Assembly: GCA_016181895.1 (NCBI GenBank)
Contig: JACOYL010000013.1
Location: 1-42,668 of the forward strand
DNA from: Candidatus Pacearchaeota archaeon
GTDB lineage: Archaea; Nanobdellota; Nanobdellia; Pacearchaeales; GW2011-AR1
Direction: 5' to 3'
DNA length: 42,668 nucleotides
Below, piece after piece: positions 32,707 to 39,451 of this stretch. Positions within the stretch are counted from its first letter, which is position 1, and every line of letters begins with the position of its first letter. Made by a program: the position numbers and the translations under genes. Below the pieces are notes generated by a model. That model was given only the letters and a program-made list of their open reading frames with translations. It was not told the DNA's origin and ran no database searches.

Positions 32707-32808
32707 ATGGATTACGTTTTTTCTGAAAAACGAAAGAAGAAAAAAGACAAGAAACGCGAAAGAAAAAAACATCCTTACAAGAAAGGGGGGAGAAACAGAA
32801 TTAAATAA
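32707..32808 (+). CDS. 33-residue very basic microprotein
   Basis: Starts MDYVFSEKRKKKKDKKRERK and ends HPYKKGGRNRIK; nearly all Lys/Arg after residue 7. It starts one base after the pilin stop. It could bind nucleic acid or an acidic surface, or be a chance frame in A-rich DNA. The tight placement favours a gene. Confidence 0.45.
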   Translation: MDYVFSEKRKKKKDKKRERKKHPYKKGGRNRIK

Positions 32809-33214
32809 TCCGACCGAGCCAACTCCCGAATTCGCAACCCTGCTCGTTGTGAATTTAGCAAACTTGTCTCGCAAAATTGCTCACCACCCACTCCTAAAAA
32901 CCATGCTAATGACAAATCCGACTTTGAGAAACTGATAAATTAATGATAAAGAACTTTTACATGTTAACCTAATTCCAAATAAATTTCACTCGTGGAGTTG
33001 CTCACCAACCAAGATTAAATAACAAAACAGTTTTCATCAATTGTAACTTCACATTAACCTTCTTAAAATAACCCTCAAGAATTTCCCATATTCTCCCGAG
33101 AAATCATTTTAACTGAAAAAAGATTTTTATCATTGTTGCCAATTTAGCAATATAAATAACTATGGTAAATTTTTGATTAACCTTTTGTTTTTTCGGATTC
33201 AACATTCGGCTAAT
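32809..33214 (+). repeat. intergenic repeat region (three degenerate units)
   Basis: It begins with the 5' part seen also in the methyltransferase insertion: CCAACTCCCGAATTCGCAAC, CCTGCTCGTTGTGAATTTAG, then CTCGCAAAATTGCTCACC and GCTAATGACAAATCCGAC. Two further units follow near 32990 and 33080, ending CACATTAACCTTC and GATTAACCTTTTG. No gene seen. Confidence 0.7.
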
Positions 33215-33222
33215 TTTATAAA
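33215..33222 (+). promoter_or_regulatory. TATA box of the prepilin peptidase gene
   Basis: TTTATAAA begins 29 nt before the ATG at 33244. Confidence 0.6.
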
Positions 33223-33243
33223 CATCCATTTGTTTTCATAAAA

Positions 33244-34089
33244 ATGATTGAAATAATTTTCCTTATGGTTCTTGCCTTGAGCTTTATGACTTTCGCCGTC
33301 TTTGCGGATTTCAGGTACAGGATTGTTCCAAACTGGTTGAACTTTTCATTGATTGCCTTTGTTCTTGCATTCAGATTTTTTTATTCGCTTTTCAACTCTG
33401 ATTTTAATTTTTTATATCAGGGGCTTATCGGCTTGGGAATTTTTTTCCTTATCGGAAACGGGCTTTATTACGGGAGAATGTTCGCGGGCGGCGATGCAAA
33501 ACTGATGATTGCACTCGGAGCAATTTTGCCTTTTTCAGAAAGCCTTCCTGTTAACTTGCAGAATTTTCTTTTGTTTTTCATTTTGTTTTTGTTTTCAGGC
33601 GCGTTTTATGGAATCACGGCAAGCATTTTTTTGTTTGCAGGAAACCATGACGAATGCATCAGGGAAATAAAAAGGCAATTTTGGAAAAACAGGAAATTAT
33701 TTTATTTGGCGATTGTTTTCGCGGCAATAACGTTGATTTTCGGCTTTAATTTCGGCAACAGCATATTATTTTATCCCGGAATTTTGATTTTAATCCTCCC
33801 GTTTTTTTACATTTTTGCAAAAACCGTCGATGAAAAATGCCTTGTTAGGAAAATGAAGACAAAAAACTTGACAGAGGGGGAATGGCTTTACAATGACTTG
33901 AAAATCGGAAAGAAAACAATAAAGGCAAGATGGGAAGGAATCAACAAAGAGGAATTGAAATCGATAAGGAAAAAATTCAAAGAAATAAAAATCAGGCAGG
34001 GAATACCTTTCACTCCCGCTTTTTTGATAAGCTTTGTTTTGCTTGTATGGTTTTATTTCAAGGGGATAAGTATTTTGGGGTTGTTTTGA
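33244..34089 (+). CDS. prepilin peptidase, A24 family (PibD/TadV type)
   Basis: 281 residues. An aspartic membrane protease that removes the basic leader from prepilins. D22 (FADFRYRIVPNWLN) and D84 (MFAGGDAKLMIALGA, the GxGD-type motif) are the catalytic pair. Membrane helices surround both. A charged soluble segment at about 195-260 (WEGINKEELKSIRKKFKEIK) precedes the last helix, as in longer archaeal members. It closes the pilus-like locus and has its own promoter behind a repeat array. Confidence 0.92.
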   Translation: MIEIIFLMVLALSFMTFAVFADFRYRIVPNWLNFSLIAFVLAFRFFYSLFNSDFNFLYQGLIGLGIFFLIGNGLYYGRMFAGGDAKLMIALGAILPFSESLPVNLQNFLLFFILFLFSGAFYGITASIFLFAGNHDECIREIKRQFWKNRKLFYLAIVFAAITLIFGFNFGNSILFYPGILILILPFFYIFAKTVDEKCLVRKMKTKNLTEGEWLYNDLKIGKKTIKARWEGINKEELKSIRKKFKEIKIRQGIPFTPAFLISFVLLVWFYFKGISILGLF

Positions 34090-34107
34090 GATTTAAAATT
34101 TTAAAGA

Positions 34108-34160
34108 AACATTTATATATAACTAAATGTTATATTTTGTATAATTAAATGTATAACTTA
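34108..34160 (+). promoter_or_regulatory. promoter/operator of the second vapBC pair
   Basis: A perfect inverted repeat AACATTT (34108-34114) and AAATGTT (34125-34131) flanks a TATA-like TATATA. Further copies AAATGTTATA and AAATGTATAA follow before the ATG at 34166. This fits autoregulation by the AbrB-type antitoxin. Confidence 0.6.
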
Positions 34161-34165
34161 ATAAA

Positions 34166-34363
34166 ATGAAAACGATAACAAGAACGAGGGCAATTGGAGG
34201 TTCATTAGTTGTTACAATACCGAAGGAAATTGTTAAAGAAGAATTCCTAAAGGAAGGGGAACTTGTGGAGATAGAAGTCAAAAAAACAAAAAAAGATTTT
34301 TTCGGGGCATTAAGGGGCATTGGGGAATTTAAAAGAAAAGACAGGATGGAAGACCGTTTATGA
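34166..34363 (+). CDS. vapB: AbrB/MazE-type antitoxin
   Basis: 65 residues. The N-terminal swapped-hairpin domain is TITRTRAIGGSLVVTIPKEI, followed by an acidic-basic tail for toxin binding. It overlaps the PIN gene by 4 bases. This antitoxin type differs from the vapB at 5494, so the two pairs in this window are independent. Confidence 0.85.
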   Translation: MKTITRTRAIGGSLVVTIPKEIVKEEFLKEGELVEIEVKKTKKDFFGALRGIGEFKRKDRMEDRL

Positions 34364-34740
34364 AATATATGATTGATTCCTCTTGCTGGATAGATTATTT
34401 AGAGGGAAGCAAAAGCGGGGAGAAAATTAATGAGATAATAAAACATGAAGAAGTTTATGCCCTTTCAATTAACATCGCCGAGATAGTAAGCAAAATTAAA
34501 AGAAAAAGAGGCAACTTTGAGCTGGCATACAATTCAATTATCTCCAATGCGGCAATAATAAATATAACTTCAAAAATAGCCAAAGATGCCGGCATTTTAC
34601 ATGCAGAGATAAAACCGAAGATATCTAATTTCAGCCTTGCCGACGCCTTTATGATAATTGCCGCAAAATCAATATCTGCAAAAATTTTAACAAAAGACGA
34701 GCATTTTAGAGATTTTAAGGAAGCTGTAATGATAAAATAA
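34360..34740 (+). CDS. vapC: VapC-like PIN-domain ribonuclease toxin
   Basis: 126 residues. Acidic residues are D6 (MIDSSCWIDYLEG), the Glu of NIAEIVSKI, the Asp of SLADAFMIIAA and the Asp of LTKDEHF, all four PIN positions. It acts as an RNA-cutting toxin held by the upstream antitoxin. Stop two bases from the convergent HIT gene. Confidence 0.88.
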   Translation: MKYMIDSSCWIDYLEGSKSGEKINEIIKHEEVYALSINIAEIVSKIKRKRGNFELAYNSIISNAAIINITSKIAKDAGILHAEIKPKISNFSLADAFMIIAAKSISAKILTKDEHFRDFKEAVMIK

Positions 34741-34742
34741 TT

Positions 34743-35369
34743 CTAAGGAATCCTTCTCGGCAACCACAGATTTTTTTCCTTGATGATTTTTGTTCTTGGC
34801 TTCCTCGATTTCACCGAATTCGACGGGGTTTTTGTTGAGAGGACTTTTTGCAATTCTTCAAGTTCTTCTTTTTCCGCTTTTTTTCTTTTGGAATTCATTG
34901 TTTCGTTTTCATAAACAGGAAGAAGGTTTATTATCGAATGCCCGAACATTTGCGAATAGGAAACTTTTACTTCTTTCGGCGAGAATTTTTTTTCAATTTG
35001 CTTTTTCACGCTTTTTATAAGCGATGCAATGTTTTTTTCCGATTTTTTTATTTCAGAAGAATGTTCCTTTGGAATTATCAAAACATGGGCTTTTGAGATT
35101 GGATTTATTTCAAGAACGGCGATTGCTTCGGAATTTTCGGAAATTTTATACGAGGGGATTTCATTGAAAACAATAGAGCAAAAAATGCATTTTTCATTTT
35201 CAATCCTGTCTTGATTCAGGTTGTTTTTCTCGAGAAAGTCTTCAACTTCTTCCGGATTCATTTCTTGAATTTGTTCTAAAGCAAGAGATTTTTTGTCCTC
35301 TGGAAAATTTTCTTCTACCTGTCGAATTAACTGCTGTTTTATGTGTTCAATCTGTTCTTCGGATAACAT
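34743..35369 (-). CDS. HIT-superfamily-like protein with lost catalytic histidines
   Basis: 208 residues. An N-terminal helical part (about 60 residues, IEHIKQQLIRQVEENFPEDK) precedes a HIT fold: CIFCSIVFNEIPSYKI, then AVLEINPISKAHVLIIPKEH. The active-site HxHxHxx is reduced to HSIINLL in MFGHSIINLLPVY, so nucleotide hydrolysis is unlikely; nucleotide binding could remain. A basic C-terminal tail (SVKSRKPRTKIIKEK) may bind RNA. Function unknown. Confidence 0.75.
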   Translation of the reverse strand: MLSEEQIEHIKQQLIRQVEENFPEDKKSLALEQIQEMNPEEVEDFLEKNNLNQDRIENEKCIFCSIVFNEIPSYKISENSEAIAVLEINPISKAHVLIIPKEHSSEIKKSEKNIASLIKSVKKQIEKKFSPKEVKVSYSQMFGHSIINLLPVYENETMNSKRKKAEKEELEELQKVLSTKTPSNSVKSRKPRTKIIKEKNLWLPRRIP

Positions 35370-35888
35370 TATTAGGAAAAAAATTAGGGGTTTTTAAATT
35401 AATATCCCATCTTCCTTCTCCCTAATTCGCAAACCCCCAAATTTTTCAATGACCTTATTTTGTTCCCACCCACCCGCCCCAAGAAAAAGATATTAATGAT
35501 AAAACCAGGTTCATCAAATATTAACCAATTCGATAAAATTTTTTGCGTTAATTTTCTTTCAAGTAATCCTCGTGAATTTGCTCGCCCTATACAAAGAAAA
35601 ACGAGGTTAATGATAAAAATTTTATTAGAGGTTATTAGTTGAGCAAATTTGTGAAATTATCCTCCTACAGAAAATATTAATCCAAAATCATAATCTTTTA
35701 TCAAATATAATCAGACGTGGTTTTGTACATTAACTTTATATTATTAATATTGCGAGCGAATTTGCCGTTCATCTTATAAAAAATGTTAATTCACAATCAA
35801 ATTTTATCAACCTAAAATTATTTCCATCAATCTTTTTATGTCAAATGCGAATTGCGGAGCAAGAGCCAATTTAAGCGAGGCGAAGCCG
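35370..35888 (+). repeat. intergenic repeat region (four units) ending in a hairpin element
   Basis: Units begin near 35461 (G4 box), 35570 (GCTCGCCCTATAC), 35660 and 35758. Typical cores are TATTAATGATAAAACC, GGTTAATGATAAAAATT and GTACATTAACTTTATAT. The hairpin element at 35845-35890 has TTGC-GGA-GCAA and GGC-GAA-GCC and runs into the truncated EF-1beta gene. No other gene seen. Confidence 0.75.
35465..35479 (-). other. G-quadruplex motif in repeat unit
   Basis: The + strand reads CCCACCCACCCGCCC, followed by a further C; the minus strand is GGGCGGGTGGGTGGG. Flanking genes are both on the minus strand. Confidence 0.75.
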
Positions 35889-36053
35889 AGTTACAATAAC
35901 TGCTTTCAAGCCGAAGGCAATCGGTTCTTCTGAAAACATTGAACCCTTTCCGCCTTCTTTTTCTATGGTTTTCCTCGCATTTTCCTTTATTTTTTCCAGA
36001 TTTGTCGAAGGAGAAGAAGGCATTATCTTCATCCTTATGTTTACGCTACCCAT
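35871..36053 (-). pseudogene. translation elongation factor 1-beta (aEF-1beta), 3'-truncated by a repeat element
   Basis: 60 residues. MGSVNIRMKIMPSSPSTNLE through EEPIAFGLKAVIVT (to residue 55) is a clear match to archaeal EF-1beta, the exchange factor that reloads EF-1alpha with GTP. Normal proteins are about 88-90 residues; the last 30 or so, with the final strand and helix, are missing. The last five codons (RLRLA) come from the intergenic hairpin element. The promoter is intact (TTTATAAA at -29). Either another full copy exists elsewhere, or the tail was displaced or lost. Confidence 0.8.
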
Positions 36054-36074
36054 TTAAAATTTTGACTAAAGAGG

Positions 36075-36082
36075 TTTATAAA
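36075..36082 (-). promoter_or_regulatory. TATA box of the truncated EF-1beta gene
   Basis: On the minus strand TTTATAAA begins exactly 29 nt before the ATG at 36053. Confidence 0.55.
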
Positions 36083-36246
36083 ATTTTATATGTTCTTAAA
36101 GTTTTAATTATTGTGCTGGGAATCTTGCTATCTTATCTCGCTTATTTCCTGACTAAAAAGAAGTGATTATGCAGATTAAATATTTCTTTTTTCAGATTAA
36201 ACTTTTGAATGAAAATTCTTAAAAACCCGAATCTTTTTGTTAGTTG

Positions 36247-37188
36247 ATGAACGGAAACTATGAAAAGCTTCTAAGCATCATTTCAAAGTCCTCGGGATTG
36301 AGCAAGGGCGAGATTGAACTGAAAGTCAACACAAAGAGGGAAAAAATTTCGGGAATGATTTCCCATGAAGGCGCGGCGCAGATTATAGCGGCGGAGTTGG
36401 GAATTGCCTTTGAAAACGAGAAGCTGAAAATTTCGGATTTGCTTCCGGGAATGAGAAAAGTAAACATCGTCGGAAAAATCTTGAGCGTTTCCCCAATAAG
36501 GACTTTCACGACTAAAAACGGGCAGGAAGGAAAGGTTGTCAATCTTGTTGTTGCGGATGAAACAGGAAACATCAAGGTTGTTTTGTGGGATTTGCATCAC
36601 ATAGAACTCATAGAGAAAAATCAAATTGCAAATCAGAGCATCGTGGAAATTTCAAACGGTACGATGCGGGAAGAGGAATTGCATTTAGGAAGCTTTTCAG
36701 AATTCAAGCCGAGCAATGATTTAATCAACGATGTGAAAACAGAAAGAGTCGTGAAAGAGAAAAAAATTTCAGAACTGAAGACAGGAGACAATGCCGCAAT
36801 CAGGGGTTTTATAGTTCAGACTTTCGAGCCGAGAAGTTTCAACGTTTGCCCACAATGCAAGAAAAAAGTAAATCCAGATGGAGAAGGTTTTGTTTGCTTG
36901 GAACACGGCAAGATTTTGGAAGAAAAAAGATTCCTCATGAATTTTGTCCTTGACGACGGAAGTGAAACAACAAGGGCTGTCGCATTTCATGAAACGCTTT
37001 TGGGATTGGGATTCAAGGAAATGGGGCAGGAAGCAATCGGGAAGCATAGGGAAAATCTTCTTGGCAAGGAAATGTCCTTCTCTGGAGTGGTGAGACTGAA
37101 CAAATTTTTCAACAATCAGGAATTCATTGTAAGCAATGCAAAAGAGGTAAATCCGGACGAGTTGATAATCAGTCTTGAAAAAAATTAA
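36247..37188 (+). CDS. RPA-like single-stranded DNA-binding protein (OB folds, zinc finger)
   Basis: 313 residues from the ATG at 36247. After a helical start, OB folds follow at about 65-165 (VNIVGKILSVSPIRTFTTKN, VVNLVVADETGNIKVVLWD) and about 180-300. A zinc finger is embedded near 200-220 (CPQCKKKVNPDGEGFVCLEH, CxxC...CxxH). This is the arrangement of euryarchaeal-type RPA subunits, which coat ssDNA in replication and repair. CTTAAAAA begins 29 nt upstream. The next gene starts one base after the stop. Confidence 0.85.
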   Translation: MNGNYEKLLSIISKSSGLSKGEIELKVNTKREKISGMISHEGAAQIIAAELGIAFENEKLKISDLLPGMRKVNIVGKILSVSPIRTFTTKNGQEGKVVNLVVADETGNIKVVLWDLHHIELIEKNQIANQSIVEISNGTMREEELHLGSFSEFKPSNDLINDVKTERVVKEKKISELKTGDNAAIRGFIVQTFEPRSFNVCPQCKKKVNPDGEGFVCLEHGKILEEKRFLMNFVLDDGSETTRAVAFHETLLGLGFKEMGQEAIGKHRENLLGKEMSFSGVVRLNKFFNNQEFIVSNAKEVNPDELIISLEKN

Positions 37189-37189
37189 A

Positions 37190-37591
37190 ATGCTCAGGCT
37201 TGACAAAATCCTTGGTTATTTTTTGATTCCGGCATTTTTTTTCATGTTTCACATGTTTCTGGATTTGGTTTTGAACATTTACGAAAAATTTCCATGGTTT
37301 TCTAGCGTGATGCATTTTCTTGGGGGTTTGATGCTCGGCGTCACATTTTTTCTCCTGCTGAATTATTTGAACAAGGAAAAATACTTCTTTTCAGACAAGT
37401 TCACGAGGTTCATTTTCACGATTTCCCTCGTGGCTTTGTTCGCGATTTTCTGGGAATTTTACGAATACATCATGGTAAATGTTTTCAATCTTGATTGGGT
37501 TTTGACATACAATGACACAATATGGGACTTGTTTGTCGATTTGGTTGGGGGAATCATAGCCAGCGTTTGGTTTTTGGCGAGGAAGAAATAA
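37190..37591 (+). CDS. four-TM membrane protein, DUF2238/YjdF-like
   Basis: 133 residues from the ATG at 37190. About four membrane helices. MHFLGGLMLG, FWEFYEYIMV and TIWDLFVDLVGGIIAS place acidic and aromatic residues in helices as in the YjdF group of small membrane proteins. Function unknown. Probably cotranscribed with the RPA-like gene. Confidence 0.65.
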   Translation: MLRLDKILGYFLIPAFFFMFHMFLDLVLNIYEKFPWFSSVMHFLGGLMLGVTFFLLLNYLNKEKYFFSDKFTRFIFTISLVALFAIFWEFYEYIMVNVFNLDWVLTYNDTIWDLFVDLVGGIIASVWFLARKK

Positions 37592-37921
37592 AGGCTTTTT
37601 TTAAAAGCGATTGACATACGCATCGTCAAATGTGAAATTGCCTTTACTTATTAATCAAGAGCGATTACGCATACGCATTGCGAGGCACTGAAAGGGAAAA
37701 TTGGTTCACTCGCAATGCTCGTTCGCATTGAGGGGCACCAAGGTTTCCCCTTACACTAACCCCTCATTTTTTAAGGTTAACACAAAACCGCGGATTTATA
37801 TTCCTTATTATTATTATTATTATTATTAATAGCGAGCAGAATGCGAGCCAAATTAATTGGAATCATGAATTTAAACATGTGCTACTTATTAAACAAAGTC
37901 AGAAATAAAATAAAATTTATC
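37592..37921. repeat. spacer with GC-rich hairpins and a TTA microsatellite
   Basis: A perfect 10-bp inverted repeat GCATTGCGAG (37675-37684) and CTCGCAATGC (37709-37718) with a 24-nt loop. GCGATTACGCATACGCATTG (from 37661) is related to 38396-38416. (TTA)8 lies at 37805-37828. A partial unit of the main repeat family (GGTTAACACAAAACCGCGG) lies near 37778. No gene seen. Confidence 0.6.
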
Positions 37922-38302
37922 TTATCTTACACATGCTCCATTTGAACATCCTTTAGAACATGCTCTTACTGTTATAGCAAGATTTCTTGATCCATCAATA
38001 GTACAATACCCTTCTCTCACAGCTGGAACCAATCTAAGTGATCTAAATACATAAGTACATGAGTCTATCGTCTGTGCTATTGCTCTTGCATAACCCTCAT
38101 TACGTTCAAATAATGTTGTAGCTGTCTGAGTAAAAAGACTTTCTGCATTAAAATTACCTCCAATGTAAGTGTGATCAGTATCTGAACATTCTCTGTTGCC
38201 ACTTACTACATTACCCGTTCTATATGTCAAAACAGAAGCAATTGCAACAATCCCTAAAATCAAAATAAATACCGCTATGATTTTTTTATGTTCTGATTTC
38301 AT
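37922..38302 (-). CDS. secreted or membrane-anchored Cys-containing small protein
   Basis: 126 residues. The N-terminal hydrophobic helix (IIAVFILILGIVAIASVL) serves as signal or anchor; the outside part has six Cys, ending in CSKGCSNGACVR, a short Cys motif common at the ends of DPANN surface proteins. No enzyme motif. It stands alone between two repeat-filled spacers. Confidence 0.6.
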   Translation of the reverse strand: MKSEHKKIIAVFILILGIVAIASVLTYRTGNVVSGNRECSDTDHTYIGGNFNAESLFTQTATTLFERNEGYARAIAQTIDSCTYVFRSLRLVPAVREGYCTIDGSRNLAITVRACSKGCSNGACVR

Positions 38303-38707
38303 TTTTCACACTCTTTGATTTTTATTCCAATGAGACAATCTTTATAAATTTTTCTTGTACATGTTCTTTGTTTAGAAAGTAATCGCGGTTTAAAAGTGAT
38401 TACGCATAGCGATGCGATTGCATACGCGTCGTAACGAAAGGCGTCGGCAAACACTGAATAAAAAACGTTGCGGGGTATGGAGTAATAAAAACGAATTGTC
38501 TCGCATTCGATGGACACAAGAAAAATTGCTCGCGATTAATAAAAAAATTAAATGGTCTTTGCATTAACACCATTATTAATATGCGAACGAATGAAGTGAG
38601 CCAATTTTGTCTTGTTTAATAAATAAAGGCGATTCAGGGTTTTTTAAACAAAGTCTGTTTCCATCATAAATTCAAAAAACAGAAAAATAAAATAAAAATA
38701 AATAAAA
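38303..38707. repeat. spacer with hairpins and repeat remnants
   Basis: TTTATAAA for the minus-strand gene lies near 38340. CGCAT/ATGCG (38403-38407 and 38412-38416) forms a 5-bp hairpin in a copy of the GTGATTACGCATA repeat. ATGCGAACGAATGAAGTGAG (38581) matches 16794. No gene seen. Confidence 0.5.
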
Positions 38708-39049
38708 TTAATTTCTAGCCAAAATAAAGACATTCTTTACGGCAACTATGATTGTGGCCGGCACGAATATTGCAAGCAGCGCGTCGAGAACTGACCCAGC
38801 ATAAGGCAATCCAGACATCACGTTTCCTCCAAGAGCACTTGCAATTATCAAAACTGCGCCGGACATCAGGAAATGCATCACTTCTGTGTCGGCAACATTA
38901 AGCAATCCAACGACAATTCCTATTATGACAAGAATCATCGCCCATGTTCCCACTACAGGACCAAGCACCCCAAGAATCACTGCAAGAACCACTCCTGCAA
39001 GAAATGCCCACTCTCCCACAACATCCATGTTATTTTTTCTCTTTGCCAT
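38708..39049 (-). CDS. four-TM small membrane protein with strong Shine-Dalgarno
   Basis: 113 residues with four hydrophobic helices (AFLAGVVLAVILGVLGPVVG, WAMILVIIGIVVGLLNVA, FLMSGAVLIIASALGG, ALLAIFVPATIIVAVKNVF). No family recognised. AAAAGGAGGTATTAA before the ATG is a full ribosome binding site, unusual in this mostly leaderless window, and suggests high translation. It is divergent from the operon that includes radA. Confidence 0.65.
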   Translation of the reverse strand: MAKRKNNMDVVGEWAFLAGVVLAVILGVLGPVVGTWAMILVIIGIVVGLLNVADTEVMHFLMSGAVLIIASALGGNVMSGLPYAGSVLDALLAIFVPATIIVAVKNVFILARN

Positions 39050-39129
39050 TTAATACCTCCTTTTAAATTTTTCTTTTAATGATTATTGAATTCAAACAAT
39101 ATTTATAAATCTTTATTTATACATTCAAG

Positions 39130-39153
39130 CCGAACAATCTTTATAAAGTTCGG
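39130..39153 (+). promoter_or_regulatory. TATA box bracketed by an inverted repeat (operator) of the radA operon
   Basis: CCGAAC (39130-39135) and GTTCGG (39148-39153) form a perfect inverted repeat around TTTATAAA (39140-39147), which begins 29 nt before the ATG at 39169. A repressor bound here would cover the TATA box. Confidence 0.6.
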
Positions 39154-39168
39154 ACTTTGAATTGATTT

Positions 39169-39450
39169 ATGGCGATGCCAAAATATGTTGGTTATACTTT
39201 TGGAAACGTTGTTGTTATGAGGGATGAACTTGAGAGTGTTTTAAGTTATATGGATGAGGTTGCAAATCTTCCTCCAAGAGAAGGTATGGATTTGGATAAG
39301 ATGCTTAGGAAAATAATATTTCGAATTAATCCTCCGAGATATTTAGTTACAGATATTCAAAACGGAAATCCTAATGGAAAAGGACAGGTTGATTACACTT
39401 GCCGTTTTGTCGATAGAAAATTAGAAATTATGGATGGGATTCAATATTAA
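39169..39450 (+). CDS. small hypothetical protein upstream of radA
   Basis: 93 residues: [20 protein letters not shown], then helices and [18 protein letters not shown]. No family recognised. It is separated from radA by a single base and probably cotranscribed with it under the operator at 39130, so a link to recombination or stress is possible. Confidence 0.6.
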   Translation: MAMPKYVGYTFGNVVVMRDELESVLSYMDEVANLPPREGMDLDKMLRKIIFRINPPRYLVTDIQNGNPNGKGQVDYTCRFVDRKLEIMDGIQY

Positions 39451-39451
39451 A

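Noticed and set aside
32690-32935. 81-codon ORF running into the spacer after the pilin
   Set aside because: It is a different frame from the basic microprotein and its second half is the translated repeat unit.
15996-34089. Archaellum (archaeal flagellum) operon
   Set aside because: No ArlH, ArlF/G or recognisable archaellin set; varied pilins and SLT proteins fit a type IV pilus-like system better.
36090-36166. Short hydrophobic ORF (ILYVLKVLIIVLGILLSYLA)
   Set aside because: No ATG; only a GTG giving 17 residues. Too weak to call a gene.
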